Positions 1-12,553 of a DNA stretch of 64,000 bases are shown piece after piece. The DNA is from Lenzites betulinus. Its lineage: Eukaryota; Basidiomycota; Agaricomycetes; Polyporales; Polyporaceae. Made by a program: the position numbers and the translations under genes. The notes under the pieces were generated by a model. The model saw only the letters and a program-made list of their open reading frames with translations, was not told where the DNA came from and ran no database searches. Numbering within the stretch: the first letter of the stretch is position 1; every line of letters begins with the position of its first letter. Location of the stretch: contig JABYQU010000075.1 of the NCBI GenBank assembly GCA_022264855.1, positions 45,531-109,530 on the forward strand. Reading direction: 5' to 3'.

Positions 1-369
1 CTCGCCGCACGCAACGCCGCCGGGTCGACGGCGCTGCACTGGGCAGCGATGAACAGTCATCTGTCCGTCGCGCAGAAGCTGGTTCAGCGACCTGACGGCC
101 CCGGCGTCGACCTGATCGACATCAAGAACGAGGCGGGCCGCACGCCGCTCGGAGAGGCGGAGATGGCGGGGTGGGACGAGGGCGCGAAGTGGTTCGTGGA
201 GGTGATGAACCTCGAGGATGGCTCTAAGGGGGAGGAGGAGGAGCTGCGGCCGGAGGAGGGCGTGCAGAATATCGAGGTCGAAATCCAGGACGCGGAGGGC
301 CAGGTCGCGAAAATGACGCTTGGCCCGACACCGCCCAGTAGCTCGGGGGAAAGCGAAAAAACGGCGTAG
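1..369 (+). CDS. Ankyrin-repeat protein, C-terminal part (Yar1-like), partial at window edge
   Basis: The frame is open from base 1 to the TAG at 367-369, so only the C-terminal ~122 residues are present. They begin inside an ankyrin repeat: the helix signature GSTALHWAAMNSHLSVAQKL is followed by a second repeat containing the NEAGRTPLGEAEMAGWDEGA segment. An acidic Glu-rich stretch and a Ser/Pro-rich tail close the protein. Small ankyrin proteins of this layout with an acidic C-terminus resemble fungal Yar1, the chaperone of ribosomal protein Rps3. That identity is an inference from architecture; any two-to-four-repeat ankyrin protein would look similar here. The nearest neighbour, the membrane-protein gene from about 1.5 kb, is on the same strand. 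Confidence 0.7.
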   Translation, partial: LAARNAAGSTALHWAAMNSHLSVAQKLVQRPDGPGVDLIDIKNEAGRTPLGEAEMAGWDEGAKWFVEVMNLEDGSKGEEEELRPEEGVQNIEVEIQDAEGQVAKMTLGPTPPSSSGESEKTA

Positions 370-1494
370 TGGTGCGTATGTCTCGATGCATCGCGAGCAT
401 CTGGCTGATGCACGAAACAGAGACGTGCGCTGCTTGTTGTATGCTAGAGAAGTCAAGATGCCGCCTTAATTCCATGACAATCGGCCAGTCTTATTCTTAA
501 CAGAGTTCATGCTGCTTGGAGACCCTGCGGTCTGTCGGTTGGTGGACGCGAGTATGCTTGGACGCTGAACAGGCCTGTCATCGTTCCACTCATCATATTG
601 GAACGTAAACTATACTGCCACCCCAGCGACAACCAGGATGTCTCTCAGTACATCACTGACGTGATAATTATTGTAACTCTAGGTTGCCGAATCACTAGGG
701 GAACCGTGCCTGATATACAGGATGTTCCAAGTTCCAAGTCTCAAGTACGAGCCACCAAAAGATCGTGGTGGAGACAGTGGACGTCAGTACAGGGATGATA
801 GATCCGGCGGTCCCGATTCCGATTCGTACTGGTGTGTATGAGATGAAATGTATGGGGTTGTGCCTGATTGTCAGCCAGCGCCGTATACACTGTGCAGAGT
901 CCAAACTCTTGACTTAGACCAGCTTAGACTGCTATGCTGGGTGAGTTCGGAGTCGGTTCAGATACGTACACAACTGACCAACAACTCGTGGGTAAATGAT
1001 GCTTGCAGATGCCCTACATAGCGATATCTTGCTGGGAAGGCAACACATGCGTTACGGTGTGTATAAAGGCGCAGCATCACAAACCTTTTTTTTAGATCTG
1101 AATGTTCCTATCAACTGAACCCAAAGGATCTCCACATTTCGACATTTTCACCCACACGGTGCCACGACTGTCCCGTCCCGTTCTTACTCGCTTGCAATTT
1201 GCACAGTGCCGGAGCATCTGCAGCTCAGCGTAGGCGTCCTGCGGAAGATTGTGGCTACTTAGTTCAAAAAGCTCAAAAACGTCTCCAGCAGCCTACCGCT
1301 AGGAGACCATCGTGATCCTCGCATAGATGGAGCTATACACTTGCAATGCACAGCCTGCCCGTCGGCGTCGGTTTTCTCAGCAGCGCCGGCGTGTCCCAGA
1401 TTGATCGCCCACTCCTCCTAGACCTCCGGGCGTCAAGGGTTGATGGGCCTGATGTGCACCATGCGGTGTGTCACCTTACTGCGATGGACTTGGA
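370..1494. other. Intergenic, no gene recognised
   Basis: About 1.1 kb between the ankyrin gene and membrane protein A. I see no conserved reading frame. Short open frames here lack codon structure or recognisable motifs. A run of T at about 1087-1094 is the only simple-sequence feature noticed. Confidence 0.4.
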
Positions 1495-3996
1495 ATGGAC
1501 CGGCCATATTACCCCTCCGTCGTCTGTGCTTCCTCCCCAGCAAGCACACCGCTCACTCCCACCTCCGCCACCCCCCCCCCCCCGGCCTCCGGCTCTACGG
1601 ATAGTCAAGAGTTTGAACCACCTTATACCCTTTGCGAGAGGCGGGAAGACACATCTTATAGCGTGGTGAGTGCCTGTTCTGCATCAAAGTGGGCCTAGAC
1701 TGGCAATTCCTGCGGACGATCGCCGTTCTGTATGGAAAGCACTTCGCGGGGCTGCATTCCCTCATCCCGCTCGCCCTATTTCCTATGATCGTGCTCCTCC
1801 CGCGTCATCGCCCACCAGATATAGTCGAATTTGAAAGAGTACGCTTCTTCGGACGTCGGGTTGAGCAGATGCACTGCGCATTGATGAAAGTCGTACGTAC
1901 GATGCTCCACAGTGCTGACCACAACTTGTATGCAGAACCAGTTTACTTAGTTGGACGATGTCGCATACGTCTCCAGCAACCTACCTATTTTGGTCCGTCA
2001 TGTCATGTTTGGTGAGTATCAAGCTCTCCGAATACTCGCACCTCCATCTGACATAGAGCTGTATCGCAGCTAGGGGGGTTTCTAGTGTTCCATCTGTGGA
2101 AATTCGATCGGTTCAAGTGCATGAGGTCAGTACCCTGGTACTTGGGCTATGATTAATTCCCTAAGATCTTTCGTAGATGGGACAACGGACCATACGCTGG
2201 TGCATTCAAGCGGCTGATGACTGTGCGTGCTCGTCGTTAACCCTCGACTGCCCGTTCGACGCTACTGACATGCCCCGCAGTACACCTATCTATTAAGTGT
2301 ACCATGCATCATGACGTACTCAATAGGGTTCGCCGTGATCAAATACAAAGAGGGATTGGTTGTCCTCCCCGGGTTTGGAAGTAAGTGTTGGATCTCTCTG
2401 GCATACTTCGGCACCCCCTTATTTACACGCACTTCCAAGTCATACCCAGACCATGGCAGCTGTGGTCAGAGACGCACCAGAACGCAATTCTTCCACTGTA
2501 CCTCTTGTTCACTATAGCGTGGGCTCTTGAGATGTGAGTCCGCCGATCGTCAACGTAGAAAGGGGCTAACGCAATGTTTCAAGGGTCACACATTTGGAAG
2601 GTAAATATTTTTAGCCAAGTTCAGTGCTACACACCGCTCATTTCACATAGAGCTGTGCTTTTGGCTATTTCTCGTCAACTCGGGCTCGGTCAAGCAGGAC
2701 TGGTTCCGCAGCCTATATTTCAAGACCTGGATCGGCGGCTCGCTCATTGCGGTCATTTACATGCCGCTTGTGACGGTCTTCACGCGTTCAGATCCGCTCA
2801 AGGTGCCGGCGTTGTCTCAAGTGACCTTTTCGACACCATGATACTGATGCGGGTGCAATGACAGTGCGAAGCGTTTACGTTCCTCGCTGGTAGCTTGGGC
2901 AGTTTGTCACTGACGCTCTGGTTTATCCCAATCCTGTGAGTGAGCTGCTTAGTACGCCGTTGTAGCGACGGCCGCTCACCTTCAAGGACGTAGGTGGACG
3001 TTCCCTTCCTTCCTTCAAACGCTGGTGAGCAGATCTATCAAATGGTCGATGCACGGAAGCTAAGTGCACATTGATAGAAACACAATCACGTCGACATTCG
3101 CACCATCGTTCGGTTGACCACCTTCCACGAACTGAACGTAAGTTCGGGCATCACCTTCGCCCGCTCACAGCTGACTGGCACACCCGATTCCAGTGTCTGC
3201 GGATCGTGTTCCGACTGGCGTTCGTCTGCCCGCTGTTGGTGCTCGCCGTTGATGGCATCCGCCCCCATCAGCACATCAACGAGAGCATGTGAGCGCGCCG
3301 GTCTGAGCGGCTGTTCGGGCGTTCCGTTGCTGAATGCTACACAGGATATGGACGGAACTCCTCGCATGCATCTCTGCGATTGGTTGTGTCATCTCCTCCG
3401 CCATCACACTCGTTGTATGTACCGCCCGTTTGCAGAGCGCCGTACAAGTCGCCGCCACTGAAACACGCCGAACAGGTTTTCTTTCCCCGCTCTGTCGAGA
3501 GCGAGCTTCAGTCGCGTAACGCGACACGAGAGAAGACGCCGTCACGCCCCGCGGTCCGCCGCGACTCCGATCTCTCCGATGTCGACTCGCTCGCGTCCCC
3601 GTACCCGCAGAAGCAGGCCCCGTCGGCTATGTACTCTGACCCAGAAGCGCAGTCGCCTATGCACGAGTACCCGCCCCTCGAGAGCGAGCACCAGCCCAAG
3701 AGCGCGACGCTCGAAGTCCCGTCCGGGCCGCAGCCGGTCTTCTCGCCGAACAGGCGTGCAGCGTCTGGGGTCGTGGTCCAAGGGAACGTGACGCTGACGG
3801 AACAGGCGGTGCACGCACACGGCCAGCGGATGAGCACCGTCCATCCGTTCGTGCACAACTTTACGTCACCTATCGGTGAGTGTTCGCCCGGACGGCGTGC
3901 TTGTGGGCGTTACTCACGTGTTCTGTAGACCTTATGGATGGCGCGCAGCAGATGCGGTGGTACGTGAAGCGAGAGTACGGTCGGCGCGTCGTCTAG
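1495..3996 (+). CDS. Multi-pass membrane protein A, agaricomycete family of unknown function
   Basis: A many-exon gene read by following short introns. The ATG at 1495 opens a Ser/Pro/Thr-rich cytosolic-looking N-terminus (with a 13-C run at 1571-1583). Hydrophobic exons follow: the FLRTIAVLYGKHFAGLHSL exon (from about 1690), an exon with VFHLWKFDRFKCMR (to 2124), then GPYAGAFKRLMTYTYLLSVP. Later come ELCFWLFLVNSGSVKQDW (from 2651), AFTFLAGSLGSLSLTLWFIP (from 2872), LTTFHELN (3115-3137), LRIVFRLAFVCPLLVLAVDG and IWTELLACISAIGCVISSAI. The last long exon is a Ser/Pro-rich hydrophilic tail, and a final exon of about 50 nt ends at TAG 3994-3996. About seven membrane segments are visible. Splice phases close for the exons checked; the first exon-exon join (1665 to about 1690) is not resolved. 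No enzymatic motif is seen. A paralogue lies at 36.7-39.7 kb. Function is unknown. Confidence 0.7.
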
Positions 3997-4515
3997 TCGT
4001 GTTGCGAGGCCCAGAGGCGCATGTTGTACGATCATTTCGATACCTACCATCACACTCATTGAATCGTTATGAGATCGACAGGCGTGCGCGTCGGAGAGGC
4101 GTATGCCTCACAGTCGGTTAAGTTAAACTTACAGTATCGGCCATCGGTCATCCAACAGTCTTCGCCGATCGGCACATACTCGTTCACGTCCTCGTCCATC
4201 TCGTCCGTTGAATTCTGGTGTCTCCTATGAACTTACGCACCGCAAGCCGCGCAGGTCATATCTATAATTCGGAATCGGAGGCGTGTCGCCGTCAGTCAAA
4301 TAGAGGCTGTGCAACTGCCATACTCGCAGGGCTAATACATGTACGTACATCTGATTCTCAGGGCTGCCTTTCCTTCCCTCCTCTTCCTATATCTCTCATC
4401 ATACTCGACGACCTCTTGCGTTGCTTGTGCCCAACCTCCGTGTAACTCAGTGTGCGTACTGTCTGGAAAGTGGGTGTTATCGACTAAAGAAGTGTTTCTA
4501 CATCAGGTTATCAGT

Positions 4516-7051
4516 ATGCCCCGTTTCTTGAACACCTGGACAGGCATGTTCGAATGGCACAACCACCCGCAGAGAGCTCGCTATGTCATCCTCTCGCACA
4601 CATGGCGATCCCCGCAAGAGGGTGGCGAACAGTCTCATGCAGACATATTGAAGCTTCAAGCGGAGGTAGCAGCTTCATCGACGCAGGTCCACTCGACTTC
4701 TGGGTCCCACGCTACGTGCGTTTTGGCGCCGATACGCGCTTCAAGAACAAAACGTACCGCGTCTTCTGGCGCTACCACCACCCGTGTGCCGTCTCCTTTC
4801 TTCTCCCACCCAAATCTCTCCGCCAAGATCGCGAAGGCTTGCGAAACCGCGCGGAACGCCGGTTTTGAACTGCTGTGGATCGATGCATGTTGCATCGACA
4901 AGACGAGCAGCGCCGAACTCGCAGAGGCGATCAACTCGATGTACGAGTGGTACCGGCTTGCCGACGTGTGCTACGTTTTCTTGCAGGATGTTTGCGACGA
5001 GGATGTCCCTCACGAGAAAGGTTCACGGTTCCGCTCGAGTCGATGGCATACACGTGGATGGACGTTGCAGGAACTCATCGCCCCCGGACGGGTCATCTTC
5101 CTGACACAAACATGGTCCATCCTGGGCTCGAAGATCGGCCTCGCAACTACCCTCGAGAGTATCAGCGGCGTTGACTTCGCCATCCTCACCGGCGAGGCAC
5201 CCGTTGACTCTGCGAGTGTTGCGCGGAGAATGTCATGGGCGGCGAGGCGTGAGACCACTCGCGTCGAGGACCGCGCCTATTCACTCCTGGGTGTGTTTGG
5301 AGTGCATCTGGCGCCGATCTACGGCGAGGACGGGAACGCATTCCTCCGCTTGCAGCAGGAGATCCTCAAGATTTTCCCCGACCAGACTATCTTTGCCTGG
5401 GGACACCGGTTTTCGTTCCCTGGCCTTGTCGCCTACACGCCTTCAGACTTCCGGGGATGCGGCGACATCAGCAAAATCGCCCCTGCCGACTTTGCGTCCA
5501 AACTCCAGCTTGACATCCAGGACATTCCCCCACTGCACGTTATGTTTACCCCGCAGGGCGTCCGTATCAACCTCCTCTGCGTGGATCTCTACAAATTTCC
5601 AGACCTTGCCAAATTCATTCCCAAACTGGAACTTACTCGTGAGGAGACCTGTTGCGAAGAATGTGCGCAGTTGCCTCATGCCTATCTACTCGCCCTCCTA
5701 CAGTGTCAAACCCGAGGCAATCTCATCGCACTGGCACTGCACCATCCGCCGCCAGACGTTGGAATGCCGAAGGGTTTGTGTCCGGGAACTCGCGAACTAT
5801 GCGCAAAGCACTGGCTATTCGGGAAGCGTCGTTCGCACGTGTTTCCTTTGCAGGAGGAAGCACTGACGGAGATTCTGGCGCGTCCATCTCTTTCCGTCGT
5901 CGACCTATCTGTCCTTCTCTGCCTCTCGCGCCCGGAGACATTCAAGGGAAGACTCGTATACGTCTTCCGGGTGGAAGAGATCGATCTGTGGCCGAAGAAC
6001 AAGCTCGACGCTGTCAAATTCGATTTCGACTCCGACTGCATCCCAGAGCTTGATGCGCAGGGTTATCACCTCTCCCCCATGACAGTCACCCACTCTTCGG
6101 GAGACAAGACAGCGATACTATTCTCGCTGTACTCGCGTTCTGTACGCCACCCCTGGACGACTAACTTACCCCGCCAAAGGATCGCGATTACTGTCTCTCT
6201 GACGCCTGCCGCCGCGGGCAGTGATTTTGGCCCCCGCAATGTCTTGACGACCTTTTCTGTTGCCAACTTCACATGCGGCCTCTCTGAACACTCCGACAGC
6301 CCTGTCGCGTCCTCAGATCCCGCGGCAGATGGCCCGGAGTCGCCGTTCTACCTTCCTCTCTCAGCCATCGTCGACAAAGCATCCGGAGCACACTTGTCCG
6401 CGGGTACGTGCGAGCGCAAGTTTCCGACATCTGGAAGCATATTGGACCCCATGGTGGATGCGAAATTTGTGGTTTATGCGGGACCCAGTTTGCCAGAGCA
6501 GGACGACGGAATGTATGTTCGATCGCTGAGGGTGCTCCTCAGGTATCGTAGAGAAGATCAACAGCACCGCATTTACGTCGCTGTTGAGCTGTTCGACGTT
6601 CATAAGTTCGTGGAACCGGGCGAACATCCGATAACCTCGCGGCGGCCTTCCAACTCGTGCCATACCGCCAGCGAAGAAATGACAGACACGGCCAACACCA
6701 GGTCAGCACTGGTGCAGCAGCCCACCGTCCGCACGCTGTCGGTGAGTGTCCGATTTGCTTGAACATGAATTATTACGCTGGTCTTTGTGTCAGCTCACAT
6801 ACTACTCCACTCTCTAGGATACGGTAGAAAGTCTTCGCGCCGAGAATAACGACCTCAAGACGCGTTTGAACACACTGTCCACTCAGATGGCAACCGTACT
6901 TGAACGGGTTGGACTCGCACCTGCTCCAAACAGGCAGGACGCGGATGCCGTATCGTCTTCGGACGGGCCGAAGCGGGCGCGTGAGGACGACCTGGGGGAG
7001 ACACCCGTGGCCGAGTCACATTCTGCACTATGCAAGCGTGCAAAGTATTAG
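4516..7051 (+). CDS. HET-domain protein 1 (heterokaryon-incompatibility type)
   Basis: Two exons, 4516-6741 and 6818-7051, with intron phase 0, giving 819 residues. The start MPRFLNTWTG is the same in all three HET genes of the window and is preferred over an in-frame upstream extension. The HET domain occupies roughly residues 20-200: YVILSHTW, then LLWIDACCIDKTSSAELAEA and GWTLQELIAP, followed by the extension typical of this basidiomycete group (RRMSWAARRETTRVEDRAYS, VFGVHLAPIYGEDG). A ~500-residue region without a recognised domain follows. The second exon encodes a short coiled coil (DTVESLRAENNDLKTRL) and a basic KRAR patch that could be a nuclear signal. HET domains are known from fungal nonself-recognition proteins that trigger cell death on incompatible fusion; the role of this copy is inferred only. 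Confidence 0.9.
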
Positions 7052-7844
7052 GTAGTAGGTGATTTCTGCTGCGCATGGTGAACGTTAGCAGAAAATGCTC
7101 ACCATCACGAACAGGGCTATCGTTATTGTGTTCCCCGCGCCGCGACTGTCTTACCACCAATCCACGTGTCCACAACCTTGACTACTGAAGTTCATTCCTG
7201 TGTACCGCCCCAGTTGTCTTCGTCTCTTCGTCTTTTACGCCAGTCCTACAAGTGACTCTCGTGCGAAACTGTGTAGCTTCTGTGCGACAGTGTACGAGTT
7301 GGCGAGATGTTTACCCGCCTTTCGAGCGAAACACATATTACTGGTAGGTTTCGTAGCGACATTGCTTACGTGCATATGTTGTCTCAACTTTCATTTGTGG
7401 GCTGCCTGGAATGGCAGTCTGCCCTAGGCTCGTAAACCAGCCTCACCCTGGAAGGCAATTGTTCCTCCCGCAGGGAGGCTGGACCTACGTGAGGAGGGGT
7501 GATGCGCCCGCGCATTCCGAGAACGAATGTGACAAGATATTCAGACCGGGTACAACACTGAAATGACACACGCCGCCGTTATACAGCACATCATACGTAC
7601 GAAGTTCATGCATGCCGCGCGACGTGAGAGATGCACTGCGGCGGCGAAATCCGAAAGTTCGTCTGTCGTGCGACATCATTGATCAGATTAGTAGAGCTCA
7701 CTGATGTTGGTCCTCCCCGTTCCTCATCGCTACCCCTCATCATTGAACTATAATCTTCCTAGGACTCAACCGACAAGTGAGCGTTGCCACATGCTAACGA
7801 ATGTGCGACACGCGAATATTGACATCTCAACGTAGCTCATCAGC
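7052..7844. other. Intergenic between tandem HET genes
   Basis: Presumed 3' flank of HET gene 1 and promoter of HET gene 2. A pyrimidine-rich tract ending in tag just before the ATG at 7845 suggests a possible 5'-UTR intron acceptor, as also seen before HET gene 1. No coding signal was found. Confidence 0.4.
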
Positions 7845-10178
7845 ATGCCACGTTTCCTGAACACTTGGACGGGCGAGTTTGAGTGGCATCATAAGGCATC
7901 GGATATCCGCTACGCCATCCTATCACACACCTGGCGATCTCCACAAGACGGCGGCGAGCAAATCTACGACGACGTCAGGAGTATACACGCCGAAATAGCC
8001 GACTATCAGCGTGGGATGCGAACGGCGATCGCATTCAAGTCTTCCTCGGATCCCCAGGATATCGTCGACGTTCTCCCCCTCTTCTTCTATCATCCCCGTG
8101 TATCCGAGAAGATCATATCTGCATGCAAAGTCGCAAGGGATGCTGGTTTCCGCCTTCTCTGGATTGACGCATGCTGCATCGACAAAACCAGTAGTGCCGA
8201 GCTCGCGGAGGCAATCAACTCGATGTACGAATGGTATCGACTCTCTGAGATATGTTACGCCTTCCTCGAGGATGTCCCCGACGACGACGACCCCACGAGC
8301 CCAGAATCTGCATTCAGAAAAAGCCGGTGGCACACGCGCGGGTGGACGCTGCAGGAACTTATTGCCCCGTTGCGCGTCGTCTTCCTCACTAAGAGATGGA
8401 GTTTCCTAGGGTCGAAGATGGGGCTTGCGGCCACTCTTGAAAGCGTCACCCACATCAACGTCGACATCCTCACCGGCCGTGTGCCGATGGACTCGGTCAG
8501 CGTTGCGCGTCGAATGTCGTGGGCAGTACGCAGATATACGACACGCGTGGAGGACTACGCATACTCGCTTCTAGGCATATTCGGCGTGCATATGGCTCCG
8601 ATCTACGGGGAGGGCGCAAACGCCTTCCTCCGTTTGCAGGACGAGATTCTTCGGACCGTCCCTGACCAGACGATCTTCGCGCATGAGTGGGAAACTCCCC
8701 TCTCGATACCTGGTCTCTTGGCCTCATCTCCCGCTGGATTTTCAAGCTCGATATGCAGGAGCCTCGAAGTTATATCCTCCGCCAGTTTTGCGTCCCGGCT
8801 CCGTATTCGAGCCGAAGAAGTCCCACCACTGCAGGCCGTTTTAACACCCCAAGGTGTGCGCATGAGCATGCTCTGCATCCGAGTCGATCTTGCCCGTTCT
8901 GCGGACTTGGCCATATTCGTACCCGAGCTAGCGAGGAATCTAACCGCGATATGGGCGGCTTGCAATGCCTGTGCGCAGCTACCCCGAGCCCACTTGCTTG
9001 CCATCCTGCGGTGTAAAACCTCGGATGGTCTTTGTGTCGTACTGCCGCTCCATCGCCCGCCGCCCGGCCCAGAGGAAGAGAAGGGACTGTGGGTCGGCAC
9101 TGGCCTGCTCTGCGTTGACCATAATCACGTGTATCCGCCGTTTCGACGGCACATTCTCACTTTGTCAGAGAGAGCTTTGGCAGAGGTTTTGGCGCCCCCG
9201 TCACTCAGGCTGTCGACTGTCGAGGTGTCCATCCTCCGTCATTCGCCAATTCATGCCATCCCCAGGGTGGTGTCGTCCAAGCAGTACATAGGCAGCACTG
9301 TCTCGTCCTTGGCGAAGAGAGCCCCCGAGGACACCATCGAGTTCGAGTTCGATCCCATCTGCGTACAAGAGTTGGACAAGCTCGGTTTCTACCTCTCACG
9401 CATTCACATCGCGCCCCCCACGCAGGACAATGTCAAGCTATCGTTCACGCTTTCTTCCCAGTCTGTATGTCGCCCATGGAGTGCTCTTTTGCCGCGTCAA
9501 ACAATTGCAATCACTCTTTCCTTCACACCCCGCGTTATTGTATCCCGTAGGATCTCAGCCAATGCCAAGGTCGTCGTCTCCATCACCAACTCTGTCGCAG
9601 GCCCTCCGGACACCCTCGGCACTGATCCAACGTTGCCCTCCGACTCGCCCTTCGCCCTTCCTTCCTCCGTCATCGTCGATGAACCATCAGGCGCATATCT
9701 GAGCGAGGGCGTGTCCACGTTTGAGTACAGAGCGACGGAACCCATCACGGCCCTAGCTATCGCCGAGTTCGCAGTGTATGCTGGCATGCCTGCACCGGAT
9801 CGGGAACCGGGCCCGTTCATTCGACGGCTGAGACTGTCTCTACAGCTCTCCATGGGCTCGCTCGAACGCCGGCCTCACTACGACTGCGTCCAGATCGTTG
9901 TGGAGATGTCTGACATACATGTGTTCGTCAAGCCGCGCAGTACTCATGCGCCCACGGACGTCCCTAGCTCGCGCGCAAGTAACAACATGGACAGCAAGCC
10001 TAAGGATGCCCATGGCGCCGGCTTGGCCTCAGCACCCACTGCGGTAGGTGCTACATAACAATGATATGCATATTATACTAACATCCCTGCGTCATCCTAG
10101 GGAAGCTCACGCCCCGAAAAGTCCACAGTTCAACAATTCTTCCGGGGGAGTCGGAGAATCGACACGAAGTCAAAGTAG
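7845..10178 (+). CDS. HET-domain protein 2
   Basis: Tandem paralogue of the preceding gene. Exon 1 is 7845-10043 and exon 2 is 10101-10178. The intron has a good branch site (tactaac at about 10077) and its phase 0 closes to 758 residues. Reading through the intron would stop at 10058 instead. The N-terminal HET domain has YAILSHTW, LLWIDACCIDKTSSAELAEA and GWTLQELIAP, then RRMSWAVRRYTTRVEDYAYS and FGVHMAPIYGEGANAF. The C-terminal ~450 residues align by eye with HET 1 but are clearly diverged. Unlike HET 1 and HET 3, the terminal exon is only 25 codons, basic (SSRPEKSTVQQFFRGSRRI) and lacks the coiled coil. Role in nonself recognition is inferred from the domain alone. Confidence 0.9.
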
Positions 10179-11786
10179 ATGCCCAGAGGACACTGGCAGG
10201 TGCACGGCCGTCGAGGCAACTTCTGCCCAACACCTGATATTATACCCCTCCCATGTACCGCAACTTTAACAAGCTGAACAAAATTTCTATGATCAGAACA
10301 CTGCTTGCAGTGGCACTGCTAATTCTCGTGATATGACGCAGGCGGCCATGAGTCGTGTTGGCACTGGCAGTAATAGTAATGGTGTGCGACGAAGGTCCGA
10401 CCAAGCTGTGCATGGCGGTTGAGACAGCTGGCAGAAGCAGAGAGCGCGAGGCATAGGTACAGGTTCTAGCGGCTATGCGACCTTCTATGGTCCCAAAGCC
10501 AATACAGGGCCGGGGTCAATATATCATCCCAACTCCCCGTCTTCAACGAGACTCTTCTACCCTGACGGTCCCTCAAGCTTTCTCTCCCACATCTTTCTTT
10601 GTTCTTCCTCTTCTCTGATATTGCCGTCCATCTGGATCTGCTCGTGAGCCAGACGAGCTAGAGGTTGTCATCGGAGAGATGGTCATGGACGGCGTTGAGC
10701 GACCTTGGAATATACTTACGAGGCAGACCCGAGAGGAGCGACGGGAGGGAGGCGGCGGGTCGCATTCGACATCTCGCAAACGTGCAAAGCACTAGCTGCG
10801 TGTTTACCACAAATTTGTTTGATGAAGACGATCCGTGTCCGGCAATGCCATGTTCAAGGGAGCAGCAGAGTCGTCGCAGTTCTGCCAGTGGTGCAGATCT
10901 TGTGACGGTCGAGGCAAAATACACATTTGTACATTCACGTAACGAGAACCATGTATACACTGCTATCAGCACGATCCATACATCCTCTGAGCCGCTACAA
11001 CACTGTTGACATTGCTATACCACATCATACACACACGACTATATCGTGACATCCATGACATCCCGCAGGGGACCTGCCCTGTCCATTCCGATTGTCCTCT
11101 CCATATCATCGACTGGGGTCCTGTCCATATCATCGACTGGGTGCTGTCCATATCGACTGGGGTGTCCAACGGCGCGTGCGTGCAGCGACAGATGCCCCAG
11201 CCCAAGCGTAGCAGTACTCCGCACCCCGCACCGCCTGCTCGAGCGCGCCCCGAGATGGCAAGGTTCGCCAAACACACCTCAAAGCGCACAGGTGCACACG
11301 TCCTCGGGGTGCGCGGAATGGTATAAGCGCTCTTTACGCCGCGGGGACGGGTACCGTGGCATGCTGCGTGGGTTCCATGACTGTGCCTACGACCGCGGGC
11401 AAATGGGTCAATCATTCCGTGGTTATGCACGAGCGCATCTCTTGTACGGACGGATCGCGTACCTGACTCAATACTGGTGAGGGTTTCTGCTTCCAAACGG
11501 GTGGATGACTCCGTCGTATGGTGTTCCAAGCCGAATTCGGAGGTGGTGGTAAGCACGTACTCGGATTCGGGCGTCACAGATGTAGAAGTCAAGTCGGAGT
11601 CTACCGGGCTGTCGGCAGCCGTCACGGTCTCCCTGGTAGCGTCAGACGGGAGAGATGTAGGTGGGGCGGACGCAATTACGGGCCTGCGTAGATCAGGAAG
11701 ATCGGTAGTCGGGAGGCCCGGGGTGGACACCGCGCTCGTGATCTGAGACCTCTGCTGCCACAACGCATGCTGGGTTATAAAATCGA
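10179..11786. other. Intergenic with tandem repeat and an ambiguous Ser/Thr-rich open frame
   Basis: No confidently recognised gene. A long minus-strand open frame (10966-11886) covers the right half and contains a Ser/Thr/Glu-rich segment at about 11480-11750. It overlaps the predicted last exon of the F1 gene and has no start or domain I can support. A three-copy tandem repeat lies at 11099-11162. Confidence 0.35.
11099..11162. repeat. Three-copy direct tandem repeat, unit about 20-24 bp
   Basis: The core tccatatcatcgactgggg recurs from 11099, from 11123, and (shortened by an internal cat deletion) from about 11146. The units are adjacent with 3-5 variable bases between them. The copies are near-identical, so expansion is probably recent. 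Confidence 0.8.
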
Positions 11787-12553
11787 CTAAGAGCACAGAT
11801 GTGCACCCACCTGACGTTCCTTGTTTATACGATGATGCGCTCGCTGCATATGCAGAGCTAGATGAGTGTGCGGGACGGGTGAACATGAACAGTGTATACG
11901 ATACTCACCTTGTACTCTTTGTAGTACTGATTTGCCGCGTCGGGGTCGCGATTAAGAAGCTCCTCCCATTCTGTGCGTTTCTGCTCGCTGAGATCAAGTA
12001 TAGAGGCTCGCTGACCATCATCTACATGAAATGGGCCCCTGCGATTGTCCGGATCGCGATGCATCCATCGCTCGTCGATTGTTGCGTTCGAGGAAAAGGG
12101 GTATGCGATGAGCCACGCATTCGGCTTGCACCACTCGGGGGATGTGTGGATGTGGGGCGGCAGACAAAGGCGAGCATGGAGTTGACGATGGGGAGATACA
12201 GGAGCACAGAAGAGTCGAAGAATTGACGGGAGTCGTGAGATGTCCGACTCGTCCCTAAAGGTATCCATAAGGCAGATTGTGTGTTTCCTCCACGGTTTGC
12301 GAGCCGCAGAAGGGCGCAGGTGCCGTTGCCGTGATCCTAGATGGATGATCACAGCGGGATGTGTATCCGGTTTTCCGTTGTAAGCAGGGCCATTGGTTGC
12401 AAGACGGACAAAGGTGAATGGAGTCTCATGAATCGCACATATGTCGCCCGGGAGAAGAGACGTATTTTCCACGGGAACGTACTGGTCTGTGTTCGGGATA
12501 TGGCATCGTGTACAGTCTCCGGAATCTCCGAGGGGAGCAGCATCGTCGGTCAT
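11787..12553 (-). CDS. F1 family protein, copy a (unknown function)
   Basis: Exon 1 is 12553-11909 (215 codons) and exon 2 is 11843-11787. The 65-nt phase-0 intron closes to 233 residues. F1 is a family I cannot name, with four copies in this window. Shared blocks visible here are ICAIHETPFTFVRL, HTICLMDTFRDESD, FCAPVSPH, SPEWCKPNAWLIAYPF, a RW pair after a short loop, and EWEELLNRDPDAANQYYKEY immediately before the intron. The last exon is short and basic (RAHHRINKERQVGAHLCS). The start at 12553 is chosen to match the other copies; an in-frame ATG at 12592 would add 13 residues. No signal peptide or membrane span is seen. It is divergent from the F2 gene at 12866, with 312 bp between start codons. 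Confidence 0.7.

Noticed and set aside
10665..11009. 114-codon plus-strand frame and overlapping minus frames
   Set aside because: Three overlapping frames of similar length with no motif; none is distinguishable from chance.
11099..11162. CRISPR-like direct repeats
   Set aside because: Only three units without spacers, in a eukaryotic nuclear genome; a simple tandem repeat.
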